64,000 nucleotides of DNA from Alloprevotella sp. (GTDB lineage Bacteria > Bacteroidota > Bacteroidia > Bacteroidales > Bacteroidaceae). The notes beneath the pieces are model-generated. The model worked only from the letters and a program-made list of their open reading frames with translations. It was not told the origin of the DNA and did no database searches. Below are positions 26,101 to 33,837 of the stretch, in pieces. Made by a program: the position numbers and the translations under genes. Each line of letters begins with the position of its first letter. Positions within the stretch are counted from its first letter, which is position 1. Where the stretch lies: NCBI GenBank assembly GCA_017476545.1, contig JAFUZP010000006.1, positions 33,193-97,192 on the forward strand, read 5' to 3'.

Positions 26101-26884
26101 CCACGGCATCTTTGCTCCCGAAGGTGTTCCGGAACTCCGGGCCCAGGCGGTCGGTGAAGCTCAGGGTGCCGTCATCCGTCGTACCGCCATACCAAAGGTT
26201 CTCAAAGAGGGGGTTGGTCTTGCGCATCTCCTTCACAAGGTCAACATGGAAGGGGATAATTTTTTCCGCCACAGAGACAGAGGTCTCCGACCATTCGGAG
26301 TTGTAGCCCAAACCGTCTATACCGTAATAACGCAGGTACTGGGCAGCTTTGTCCGCGCCCTGATTAACCATCGTGAGGAAGTTGTCCGCCCACGTGGAAG
26401 ATAGGCCGCCATAAGGCACGGAGGCCAAGCCGCTGACGGCTACGCCGTTCTTGTGCGCAACGTCAAGGAGCGCGGCGGGCACGCGACCGAGGGATGCCGT
26501 CCAGTCGCCCCAGTGTGTCACGTAGCTCCACATGGAGAATACTTCGCTGTCGAAGAGACCGTCGGGCAGCGCGTTGCGGTTGAAGCCGCTCTCCCTCGCG
26601 CTGTTGAAGGGCAGCCAGGCAGCCAGCCGCTTGTCGTAAGTGACGCTTAGCGTGTCGCGCACCTGGGTGGCGGCGTTGCGGAAGCGGGCTTTGGGCTTCA
26701 CACGGGAGATGAAGAAGTTGTCATCCTCCGTTACCTGGCCACCAGGTGCCCAGTGCTGCAAGACGGAGCCGAACTCCGGGCTCCCCCCTCCCCACGCGAC
26801 ATCGCCCTCTCGCAGCTGCTGCGCGTTTGCGCCGAGCCAGGCGAAGGCAAGACATCCCGTCAGGATAAGACTTTTTGTTCGCAT
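23120..26884 (-). CDS. GH85 endo-beta-N-acetylglucosaminidase with LamG-like domain and T9SS sorting domain
   Basis: A 1254-residue secreted enzyme predicted to cut the GlcNAc-GlcNAc core of N-linked glycans. After the signal peptide (MRTKSLILTGCLAFAWLGANA), residues about 45-390 form the GH85 barrel. The motif YYGIDGLGYNSEW places N195 and E197 as the oxazoline-stabilising and acid/base residues, and FLNYNWNYS is another family segment. Beta-sandwich domains follow, then a LamG/concanavalin-like module (about 860-1030, YSIAFWMKVNKVNGYTQFL). The last about 75 residues (YDLAGRTVASK...GTYVVSVQKDGRTLRSVKLLRK) are a classical T9SS type A sorting domain. It is a single gene with its own promoter and terminator. 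With GH29 and GH2 in the window it suggests host glycan use. Confidence 0.9.
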   Translation of the reverse strand: MRTKSLILTGCLAFAWLGANAQQLREGDVAWGGGSPEFGSVLQHWAPGGQVTEDDNFFISRVKPKARFRNAATQVRDTLSVTYDKRLAAWLPFNSARESGFNRNALPDGLFDSEVFSMWSYVTHWGDWTASLGRVPAALLDVAHKNGVAVSGLASVPYGGLSSTWADNFLTMVNQGADKAAQYLRYYGIDGLGYNSEWSETSVSVAEKIIPFHVDLVKEMRKTNPLFENLWYGGTTDDGTLSFTDRLGPEFRNTFGSKDAVASSLFLNYNWNYSTKVTVSQNLAKTLGRDPLDLYAGFNMQGANPTSWPSLSKIRYSIGLWGAHDANMFFETRHEKGSDPATKQATYLKRTERWFTGGTRNPLNCPNFVESCNYNADNFSFHGMASMMSARSALSWDLSEEPFITYFNLGNGTFFNWKGVQQHNRQWYNIGVQDYLPTWRYWFANTLLAHDPAAVPASGLDADFTWDEAYVGGSTLRIFGSTPEEYLHLFKTQFALQEGDVITFRYKLMAGSGQANLVLTAEGAENTPVSEGDFAVLTTDQTADVEDWITKEFTVGGELAGKTLALVALHFQNTNALNLVLGEFSIVRGTSPVPATPFITSVKVLASHKQGVDGKLIFNMPNAKAAGEPCYNLDVNTAFFKLYAQQEGKEPVFMGMTTSWAGLIFSAPVDFANGTANQVRFGVSAVALDHKSESEIAWSDYMNSGAYTFSDDIQVSKSVITQDEPFVLSYVDPNHEAGLWRLLDEGGNTVFEGMGTSVTVEGLSEIGSYTLQVIGVTHSGSSTSSGTREYSKYVSVTDAKFGRLPEIYTLTANEKDADIEVATDETVNLAYTGRYADGGSSQGVQMSEKHFGVNAGQVGLDGNKAYSIAFWMKVNKVNGYTQFLAIADKTGGWPLTDWGTVWSGFNDKGVVEFTFRDSPQAEGPAASYYAYPENTLPIGQWFHCAIIADIKNNALKVSLYINGERKTPNNIRINGVSNKPDDYYTHTGYDMKASDMIAMGGSASGRAAIDGIIDNFQVWKKAMTEEEVLQSMGDLDPNNLPAGLSYFWNLEEQAASDYGFPSIGSEASVKCGTYELIKLEGEGRAQPHFVEPVYTAGSPQLAGTAYSVVTQPEWKAVKGVLTDVEGNGEAGSAKVTYAKSGDYTVTLTLANPLGSDSRTFSIIKVTGEEETGINGVNGGELRTYTVGDVAYIEFAEAGNYDVRVYDLAGRTVASKAAAVGAGGKMRLHLGPVGTYVVSVQKDGRTLRSVKLLRK

Positions 26885-26945
26885 AATGTTTTGTTTTTTA
26901 AGTGTTAGTTAGTTGAAGCTTGTTCATGGTCTGATTCTTCAGAGG

Positions 26946-26977
26946 CGAAGATACGGCAAATTCTGCGCCCCTGCAAA
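26946..26977 (-). promoter_or_regulatory. Promoter of the GH85 gene
   Basis: On the minus strand: TTTG (plus 26974-26977), 20 bases, TATCTTCG (plus 26946-26953), about 60 bp before the ATG. Confidence 0.6.
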
Positions 26978-27025
26978 CTTTTTCTCCTTTTTTATTTTTC
27001 CGCGTGGGCGCAAGGGAGGTTTTCG

Positions 27026-27105
27026 TAACCCTTGGGGTAATTCCCCGTAGCCCTAGGGTTAGTGCACCGTAACCACAGGGTTAGTCATTCCTAACCCTAT
27101 GGATA
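27026..27105. repeat. 22-bp-phased palindromic array C (family I, 4 units)
   Basis: Cores start at 27026, 27048, 27070 and 27092: TAACCCTTGGGGTA, TAGCCCTAGGGTTA, TAACCACAGGGTTA, TAACCCTATGGATA, all exactly 22 bp apart with spacers attccccg, gtgcaccg and gtcattcc. It lies between divergent genes (GH85 and amidase), upstream of both promoters. Confidence 0.9.
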
Positions 27106-27172
27106 AGGAAGCGGGCGAACCCGCCGCTCCACATTATTCCTCCTTGGGCGCAGCGTTACACGGATTTTTTTC

Positions 27173-27180
27173 TATCTTCG
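27173..27180 (+). promoter_or_regulatory. -7 element of the amidase-MCE-dnaA cluster
   Basis: TATCTTCG, one mismatch to TAnnTTTG, 19 bp before the amidase start. No good -33 element was found. Confidence 0.45.
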
Positions 27181-27199
27181 CAGCGGAAATGCGCCGCTT

Positions 27200-28453
27200 A
27201 TGGGCAAGAGACTCTTCAGACACATCACACTCATCGCTGCTGCCTGCTGCCTGCTGGCGGGCCGCGCGGCGGACACGGACCGCTTCGTACTGGTCATTGA
27301 TGCCGGACACGGCGGAAAGGACGCGGGAGCCGTAGGGAGCTGCTCTTACGAAAAGAACATCAACCTGAACGTAGCCCTCGCCTTCGGACGCCTTGTGGAA
27401 CGCAACTGTCCCGACGTGCGCGTCATCTACACCCGCAAGACGGACGTGTTCATCCCGCTAGGCGACCGGGCCAATATCGCTAACAAGGCGAAGGCCGACC
27501 TCTTCATCAGCATACACACGAACTCCGTGGAGGGCAACCGCTCGGCTTACGGTGTGGAGACCTACACGCTCTGCATGGAGAAGATGACCACTAACCTGGA
27601 GTTCGCCAAGCGCGAGAACAGCGTCATCACCTACGAGAGCGACTACAAGACGCGCTATGAGGGCTTCGACCCGAACAAGGCGGAGAGCTACGTCATCTTC
27701 GAATTCATGCAGAACCAGTTCATGCGGCAGAGCGTGGAGTTGGCGCGCTGCATCCAGCAGCAGTACAAGCGCGCGGGAAGGCACGACAAGGGCGTCAAGC
27801 AGGCGAACCTCCTCGTGTTGCGCAACACAACGATGCCCGCCGTACTGACGGAGCTGGGCTTCATCACGAATGCCGAGGAGGAACGCTTCCTCAACTCGCA
27901 GGAAGGCATACGCACGCTGGCCACAAGCATCTACAACGGTTTCTTAGCCTACCGCCGCCAGCACGGCGCAAAGAACCTGCCCGCCCCCATCACCGTGGAA
28001 CGGGAAGCTAAAGCCGCAACGACGGAGAAGACGGTAGCGGAGGAGCCGGCCGTAGTCCCCATAGAGACACGCCTGCCGGACAAGCAACAGCCCGCCGCCG
28101 CCAAAACACACAAGGAAACGGCTCCGGCAGAGAAACCCGCGACGAAACCGGCCGCACCCAAGGCCGCAAAACCGACGGAAAAACCGGCCCCAAAACCCGC
28201 CGAAACAACCCAGCAGGGGGAAGAGGGCACGCTCTGGCGCATCCAGTTCGCCGCCACGGCGGGCAAGGCCGACCCGAACGACAAGAAATTCAAAGGTATC
28301 AGGGACATCCGCACCGTGCAGGAGGGCAAACTGTACAAGCACTACACCGGCAGCTTCCGCACGCAGGCCGAGGCACGCACCGCTCTCGCCAAGGTCCGCG
28401 AGACCCACCCGGACGCCTTCATCGTGAAATTCGTGGACGGAAAACGGCAGTAA
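27200..28453 (+). CDS. N-acetylmuramoyl-L-alanine amidase (Amidase_3) with SPOR-like end
   Basis: A 417-residue periplasmic cell-wall hydrolase that cleaves the MurNAc-L-Ala bond. Signal peptide MGKRLFRHITLIAAACCLLAG is followed by the zinc-dependent Amidase_3 domain (about 30-255). Its motifs are VIDAGHGGKDAG (zinc His), NLNVALAFGRLVE, SIHTNS (zinc His) and VLTELGFITNAEEE (catalytic Glu). A Pro/Ala/Lys-rich linker (about 270-340) leads to a C-terminal region (LWRIQFAATAGK...YKHYTGSFRTQAEARTALAKVRE) that looks like a SPOR peptidoglycan-binding fold. It is 55 bp before the MCE gene. Length and layout match Bacteroidota AmiC-type proteins. Confidence 0.92.
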   Translation: MGKRLFRHITLIAAACCLLAGRAADTDRFVLVIDAGHGGKDAGAVGSCSYEKNINLNVALAFGRLVERNCPDVRVIYTRKTDVFIPLGDRANIANKAKADLFISIHTNSVEGNRSAYGVETYTLCMEKMTTNLEFAKRENSVITYESDYKTRYEGFDPNKAESYVIFEFMQNQFMRQSVELARCIQQQYKRAGRHDKGVKQANLLVLRNTTMPAVLTELGFITNAEEERFLNSQEGIRTLATSIYNGFLAYRRQHGAKNLPAPITVEREAKAATTEKTVAEEPAVVPIETRLPDKQQPAAAKTHKETAPAEKPATKPAAPKAAKPTEKPAPKPAETTQQGEEGTLWRIQFAATAGKADPNDKKFKGIRDIRTVQEGKLYKHYTGSFRTQAEARTALAKVRETHPDAFIVKFVDGKRQ

Positions 28454-28508
28454 CGCCGCAGCACGGCCACACCAATATTATACGTATATACACTAAACAG
28501 TCCAGCAA

Positions 28509-29456
28509 ATGAAGTTTTTCACACGGGAAGTCAAAATAGCACTGACGGCTATCGCCGCCATAGCCGCCCTGTACCTGCTCATTAACTTTATGAAGGGCGT
28601 AAATGTGTTCAAGTCAAGCAACACTTACTACGTGGAATTTGCCGACATACAGGGGCTCGCCGTCTCCAACTCCGTCTATGCCAACGGTTTCCCCGTAGGC
28701 ATCGTCCGCACCATCAGTTACGACTACGACAGCAAGGAGCGCGTCGTTGTCGGCGTGGAGCTGGACAAGGAGATGCGCGTGCCGGAGGGGACAAGGGCAG
28801 AACTGGAGTCCTCGCTCATGGGCGGCGTGTCCATGCATCTCATCCTAGGGCCCGACCCTTCGCGTACCTTGCCGAAAGGTGCCACAATACAGGGCGGGCT
28901 GCACGAAGGGACGCTCTCGAAAGTGGAAGCCCTGCTGCCGACCGTGGCCGACATGGTGCCCAAGGCGGACTCCATCATGGGAAACGTGAACTCACTCACC
29001 GGCGACCCCGCCCTACAGGCCATCCTGGTGAACTTCGCCACGGCCTCGCGCAATTTTAGCGAAACGTCAGCACGCCTGAACGCCCTCATGCAACAGGACA
29101 TCCCCCAGATGATGGCCAAAATGCAGACGGTAAGCAACAACCTGGAGCGGCTCTCCGGCAACCTGGCCGAGGCCGACGTGAAACAAGCCATGGAGGGCGT
29201 GAACACCGCCTTAGGCGAGGTGCAGCAGTTCTCCAAGAACATGAACACCCTCTCCACGGAGCTCAACGCCAAACTCAATGGCCGCGACAACTCGCTCGGC
29301 CTGTTGATGAACGACCGCAGCCTGTACGACGAGCTGAACGCCACGGTAGGCAGTCTGAACCGGGCTGTAGGCAGCGGCGACTCCCTGCTGACAGATTTCA
29401 AGGCGCACCCCAAGCGCTACATCCACTTCTCCGTTTTCGGGAAAAAGGATAAATAA
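28509..29456 (+). CDS. MCE/MlaD-family lipid transport protein
   Basis: A 315-residue protein with one N-terminal transmembrane segment (REVKIALTAIAAIAALYLLINFM) and an MCE domain (about 38-120, YYVEFADIQGLAVSNSVYANGFPVGIVRTI...VPEGTRAELESSLMGG). A helical tail (about 130-300, KVEALLPTVADMVPKADSIM...) is likely to form a tunnel or coiled coil across the periplasm. MCE proteins carry phospholipids between membranes together with an MlaFE ABC complex; no such genes are in the window. The upstream amidase and the downstream dnaA are on the same strand (gaps 55 and 112 bp). Confidence 0.9.
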   Translation: MKFFTREVKIALTAIAAIAALYLLINFMKGVNVFKSSNTYYVEFADIQGLAVSNSVYANGFPVGIVRTISYDYDSKERVVVGVELDKEMRVPEGTRAELESSLMGGVSMHLILGPDPSRTLPKGATIQGGLHEGTLSKVEALLPTVADMVPKADSIMGNVNSLTGDPALQAILVNFATASRNFSETSARLNALMQQDIPQMMAKMQTVSNNLERLSGNLAEADVKQAMEGVNTALGEVQQFSKNMNTLSTELNAKLNGRDNSLGLLMNDRSLYDELNATVGSLNRAVGSGDSLLTDFKAHPKRYIHFSVFGKKDK

Positions 29457-29568
29457 TCCCCCGCCTCCCTTGCCACTTCGGGGAAAAAGTATCAACTTCG
29501 CGCAGCATCTGCCTCCCGTCCCGACACGGGCAGGCACGGACTAAACACTCTTATACCGACATCCGAAC

Positions 29569-30900
29569 ATGAGCGACACGGAACAAGGCAGATGGGACGT
29601 CTGCCTCCAGAACATACGCGACCGGCTTCCGGAGCAAGCTTTCAGGACTTGGTTCCAGCCGTTGCGCTTTGTCAGTTTACTAAACGGTAAGCTGACGCTC
29701 TGTGCGCCCAACAAATATGTCATTGAGTATATAGAGGACCACTACCTTGAGGCTCTACAGCAAGCCTTACACGCCGTGTTCGGCGAAGACATCGAGCTCC
29801 TCTACACCATTGAGCTGGCCGCGACACAGCCCGTGCCCGATCCGCAGCAGACCAAGCCTGCCCCCCCGCCTCTCGATCCGCAACTCAGCGCGATTTTCAC
29901 CTTCGAAACTTTCGTCGAGGGCAAGGCCAACAAACTCGCACGCGCCGTGGCGCTCTCCATTACCAAACAACCCGGAAAACAGGCTTTCAACCCGTTCTTC
30001 CTCTACGGGCCGAGCGGCGTAGGCAAAACCCACCTCGTGAACGCCATCGGTATGCGCCTCAAGGAGAACAACCCCCAGATGCGCGTGCTATTCGTGCCGG
30101 CACACGTCTTCAAGACGCAGTACACAGACTCCGTGCGCCACAACACGACGAACGACTTCATCCACTTCTACCAGACCATAGACTGCCTCATCATTGACGA
30201 CATCCAAGAGATAACTACCGCCAAGACACAGGAGGCGTTCTTCCACATCTTCAACCACCTGCAACTCCTCGGCAAGCAAATCGTCCTTACCTGCGACAAA
30301 GCACCCGCCCAAATCGAGGGGATGGAGGAGCGGATGCTTACGCGCTTCCGCAGCGGCATGGTGGCCGAGATGGAACAACCCGACATTGCCCTGCGCCGCG
30401 CCATCATGCAGGCCAAAATACGCCGCGACGGCCTCAAGATTCCCCGCCAGGTAGTGGATTACATAGCGCAGAACGTGGACAGCAGTGTCCGCGAGTTACA
30501 GGGTATTATCAATACGCTGATGGCCTACTCCGTGGTGGACAACTGCGAAATAACGCTGGAGATGACGGCGCGCATCGTAGCCCGCGCCGTCAATTTGGAG
30601 CGGAAAGAACTCACGCCCGAGGACATCACGCGCCATGTGTGCCGCTATTTCAACGTCAAACTGGCCGACCTCCAGTCCGCCAGCCGCAAACAGCAGGTCG
30701 TGCAGGCACGGCAACTGGCCATGTACCTCACCCACAAATACACGCGGCTCACGTATGCCGAAATTGGCCGCGTAGTGGCACGGCGCGACCACTCCACGGT
30801 GCTTCACTCCTGCAACCAAGTGAGCAACCGCATCGCCGTGGACAAGGAATTCCGACGTATCGTAGAAGAGCTCGAAGCGGGGCTGAAGAAGAGAAAGTAA
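29569..30900 (+). CDS. dnaA: Chromosomal replication initiator DnaA
   Basis: A 443-residue initiator that binds DnaA boxes and melts oriC. Domain I (about 1-80, WDVCLQNIRDRLPEQAFRTWFQPL) is followed by a short proline-rich domain II (about 85-105). The AAA+ domain has Walker A GPSGVGKT at 147-154, Walker B LIIDDIQEI and sensor motifs. Domain IV has the signature RRDHSTVLHSC near the C-terminus. The length is normal. The gene is not beside dnaN or recF, and I found no cluster of DnaA boxes around it, so the window gives no evidence that oriC lies here. Confidence 0.97.
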   Translation: MSDTEQGRWDVCLQNIRDRLPEQAFRTWFQPLRFVSLLNGKLTLCAPNKYVIEYIEDHYLEALQQALHAVFGEDIELLYTIELAATQPVPDPQQTKPAPPPLDPQLSAIFTFETFVEGKANKLARAVALSITKQPGKQAFNPFFLYGPSGVGKTHLVNAIGMRLKENNPQMRVLFVPAHVFKTQYTDSVRHNTTNDFIHFYQTIDCLIIDDIQEITTAKTQEAFFHIFNHLQLLGKQIVLTCDKAPAQIEGMEERMLTRFRSGMVAEMEQPDIALRRAIMQAKIRRDGLKIPRQVVDYIAQNVDSSVRELQGIINTLMAYSVVDNCEITLEMTARIVARAVNLERKELTPEDITRHVCRYFNVKLADLQSASRKQQVVQARQLAMYLTHKYTRLTYAEIGRVVARRDHSTVLHSCNQVSNRIAVDKEFRRIVEELEAGLKKRK

Positions 30901-31021
30901 CCACAGCGCGGGCAGTTCCCAACTACCGCCGACCCGCTATCCGACAGGCCGCCCGCTCCGACCAAGCGGGTTTTGCCGTATTTTACCCGCAGAGGAAAGA
31001 AGCGGTTCGGAGAGATTGTTA

Positions 31022-31029
31022 TACCTTTG
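31022..31029 (+). promoter_or_regulatory. -7 element before the GH127-like protein gene
   Basis: TACCTTTG is an exact TAnnTTTG match, 24 bp upstream of the ATG at 31054. No -33 element at the right distance. Confidence 0.5.
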
Positions 31030-31053
31030 TGCAGGCCTAAAAGACTTCCATCC

Positions 31054-31833
31054 ATGAGAGCCATACGAAAGACAGAAGCCGCAATGCTGCTGGCGTACCT
31101 GACAAGCTGCATCGCCCTGGGACAGGAGGTGCGCCGGCTGCCGCTGACCTTCGTCCCGGCGGACAGTGTGGTGTTTTTTGATGCCGATGCGGCCAATCTT
31201 GAAGCTACGGCACTGGCCGTGGATGCCACCCTGCGACCCCGGCCATACCCGGAGATGAGCCGCCGGGAGGCACGCCGCGCCCTGCGCAAAGGCGGCTGGC
31301 GCGCCGACCGCAACGGGGACGTTTACCGCGCCGTGGGGGACATCAACCGCTTGGCGCCGCTCCTGCAATGGTGCGGGCACGGGGACGTAGCGGCGGACAT
31401 CAGCGCGCTACTCTACCACCGCGTGCTGCCCGCCGCACAAACCGAGGGGTTCGCCCGCCACATGGCAGCCCAAGCACTCATTTCCGCAGGGGGAATAGCG
31501 TATATGACAGGGGGCGAGCATGTTTACATCAACCTGCTTGCCAACTCCATGGCACGGATAAAGACTGCAGACCTCAGCCTGACGCTTGACCAAATCACGA
31601 GTCTTCCTTACGGTACCAACGTGCGCTTCCGCATGGGGGGCGTACCAACCCAGACCCCGGTCACGCTCCACATCCGCCTACCCGAAGGACAGACATCCCT
31701 CCCCACCATATTCGTGAACGGACGGAGCGAGGCCTGCCCGCTACAGGATGGCTACATCGTCGTCAGCCGGCGTTGGAATACGGGTGACGAAGTGTGGTTT
31801 GAACTTGAAAAGACAGAGAGCTATGGCGATTAG
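31054..31833 (+). CDS. Exported protein resembling the C-terminal part of a GH127/DUF1680 enzyme
   Basis: A 259-residue protein with a probable signal peptide (MRAIRKTEAAMLLAYLTSCIALG). From about residue 110 on, its order of motifs follows the end of GH127/DUF1680 beta-L-arabinofuranosidases: GDVAADISALLYHRVLP, then GGIAYMTGGEHVYINLLANSMARI, LTLDQITSLPYGTNVRF, IFVNGR, and GYIVVSRRWNTGDEVWFEL. The long helical barrel that carries the catalytic residues is missing, so it may be a remnant or a binding protein. Its last 11 bases overlap the following helicase start, so the two are translationally linked. The family assignment is an inference from motif order. Confidence 0.55.
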   Translation: MRAIRKTEAAMLLAYLTSCIALGQEVRRLPLTFVPADSVVFFDADAANLEATALAVDATLRPRPYPEMSRREARRALRKGGWRADRNGDVYRAVGDINRLAPLLQWCGHGDVAADISALLYHRVLPAAQTEGFARHMAAQALISAGGIAYMTGGEHVYINLLANSMARIKTADLSLTLDQITSLPYGTNVRFRMGGVPTQTPVTLHIRLPEGQTSLPTIFVNGRSEACPLQDGYIVVSRRWNTGDEVWFELEKTESYGD

Positions 31834-33706
31834 CCTCAGGCAGCAGGCGGAACTGCTTCGCAAGGAACGCGACTACGAACGGGAGCAACTGCGTCGTGAC
31901 ACGGAGACCATGGGTATCGGCCGGCGCGTGAAGCGCGGCGAATGCTGGTATCCCATCAGTGTGGGGCGCAGCTATTACAACGCGCTCGACCGCCTTGCGA
32001 TTGAAGTGGCGCGGACGGAGGACACCGAGATAGAGCATTGCTTCGAGTACGGCCGTACAGTGTGCTTCTTCGATGTGGACGGTACGGGGCAGCTGCATTA
32101 CCTGCCGTTCACGGCTACCGTGAGCTTTGCGGACGACACTTCCATGACCCTTATCCTGCCGGACGAAGGGAAACTGGAACAGGTGCGCGCCCTGGAACGC
32201 GGCGGTGTACAGCTCAGCTTTGACGAGACGACCTACCGGCTGATGCTGGAAGCCCTCGCCGCTGTCATCGGAGCGAAGGGTAACCGTCTGGCAGAGCTGC
32301 GCGAACTGCGCAACAGCGGTACGGTGCAACCCCGCTTCACGCGACACAGCCCGGAGAGTCTGCGCTTTCCATGGCTGAACCCCTCGCAAGAGGAGGCGGT
32401 AAACGCCATCGTGGACTGCCATGACGTCCTCATCGTACACGGCCCGCCGGGCACGGGGAAGACAACAACCCTCGTGGAAGGTGTCTGCGAAGTGCTGCGA
32501 CGCGAGCCGCAGGTGCTGGTCTGCGCGCAGAGCAACACGGCTGTGGACTGGATATGCGGGCAACTGGCCGAGCGCGGCGTTCCCGTCGTGCGCATCGGCA
32601 ACCCCGCCCGCGTCACCGACAATATGCTGTCGCACACCTACGAACGGCGCTTTGAGGCCCACCCCGACTACCCCCAACTTTGGCAGATACGGCGGACACT
32701 GCGCCAGCTCCGCAGTACGCCGAGAAAATCACGCTCAGAGAGTTTCCACCAGAAAGTGGCCCGACTGCGTGAACGTGCCGACGAACTTGAAATCCGCATC
32801 CGCCAAGCGGTTTTCGACTCCGCGCGCGTCATCGCCGCTACCCTTGCCGGAAGTGCGAATCCCCTGCTCACGGGGATGCACTTCCACACGCTCTTCATTG
32901 ACGAATCGGCACAGGCACTTGAAGCCGCCTGCTGGATTGCCATCCGAAAGGCCGACCGTTTTATTCTCGCGGGTGACCACTGCCAGTTGCCGCCCACAGT
33001 GAAAAGCCCTGAGGCACTGAAGGGCGGTCTGGGCACGACCCTCATGGAAACACTTGCTACCACACACCCCACTGCCGTCCGCCTGCTCACAGTGCAATAC
33101 CGCATGAACGAAACGCTGATGCGCTTCTCCTCGGACTGGTTCTACGGAGGCCGCCTTGAGGCTGCCCCGGAAGTGCGCCACCGCAGCCTGCTGGACGACA
33201 TGGACGAACCGATGCTGTGGGTGGACACCGCACTGGTGCCCGCTGCCGATGCGCCGGACTACAGCGAAGAGTTCGTTGGAGCAACCTACGGCCGCATCAA
33301 TAAAGCCGAAGCGGAACTGACGCTACGCACGCTTGAGGGCTATGTCCGGCGCATGGGACGCGATCGCCTGCTGGAAGAGCGCGTGGACTTTGGCATCATC
33401 TCCCCATACAAGGCGCAGGTGCAGTATTTGCGCCGCTTACTCAGCCGTAGCGAGGCGTTGCGTCCTCTTCGGCGGGCCATAACAGTAAATACCGTTGATG
33501 CATTTCAAGGGCAGGAGCGGGACGTTGTGCTGGTATCCCTCGTCCGCGCCAACGAACGGGGCGAAATTGGTTTCCTACGCGACCTGCGCCGCATGAATGT
33601 GGCCATCACGAGAGCCCGACTGAAGCTTATTATCCTCGGAAACAGCAGTACGCTCTGCCGCCACGCCTTCTACCGCCGTCTTCACGCCGCCTGTCATCCG
33701 GCCTGA
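31823..33706 (+). CDS. SF1B helicase, Upf1/IGHMBP2-like
   Basis: A 627-residue ATPase acting on nucleic acids. The N-terminal part (about 1-190) is beta-rich with a coiled-coil-like start (LRQQAELLRKERDYEREQ). Helicase motifs are all present: I GPPGTGKTTTLVEG, II DESAQALEAACW, III GDHCQLPPTV, IV QYRMNETLMRF, V TVDAFQGQERDVV and VI RRMNVAITRARLKLI. The start at 31823 is chosen because it begins the conserved protein and overlaps the upstream gene by 11 bp; an in-frame ATG at 31748 lies within that gene. It is common in Bacteroidota and its cellular role is unclear (RNA or DNA repair). Confidence 0.92.
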   Translation: MAISLRQQAELLRKERDYEREQLRRDTETMGIGRRVKRGECWYPISVGRSYYNALDRLAIEVARTEDTEIEHCFEYGRTVCFFDVDGTGQLHYLPFTATVSFADDTSMTLILPDEGKLEQVRALERGGVQLSFDETTYRLMLEALAAVIGAKGNRLAELRELRNSGTVQPRFTRHSPESLRFPWLNPSQEEAVNAIVDCHDVLIVHGPPGTGKTTTLVEGVCEVLRREPQVLVCAQSNTAVDWICGQLAERGVPVVRIGNPARVTDNMLSHTYERRFEAHPDYPQLWQIRRTLRQLRSTPRKSRSESFHQKVARLRERADELEIRIRQAVFDSARVIAATLAGSANPLLTGMHFHTLFIDESAQALEAACWIAIRKADRFILAGDHCQLPPTVKSPEALKGGLGTTLMETLATTHPTAVRLLTVQYRMNETLMRFSSDWFYGGRLEAAPEVRHRSLLDDMDEPMLWVDTALVPAADAPDYSEEFVGATYGRINKAEAELTLRTLEGYVRRMGRDRLLEERVDFGIISPYKAQVQYLRRLLSRSEALRPLRRAITVNTVDAFQGQERDVVLVSLVRANERGEIGFLRDLRRMNVAITRARLKLIILGNSSTLCRHAFYRRLHAACHPA

Positions 33707-33784
33707 GGCCCTTTGCCCAATTCTTTTCAATACGCCGCGCGCAGTTTTTCGCCCCGAAAACGCGCGCAAGTCAGAATAAATGTG

Positions 33785-33792
33785 TAAATTTG
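33785..33792 (+). promoter_or_regulatory. -7 element of the GH29-GH16 operon
   Basis: TAAATTTG matches TAnnTTTG, 45 bp before the fucosidase start. The -33 region is GC-rich and not recognisable. Confidence 0.55.
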
Positions 33793-33837
33793 TCCGCGCA
33801 AACTCACGCAAACAATACACATATATAATATTATAGC

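Noticed and set aside
29457-31053. Origin of replication beside dnaA
   Set aside because: I found no cluster of TTATCCACA-like boxes or AT-rich unwinding element near dnaA, and dnaN and recF are not adjacent.
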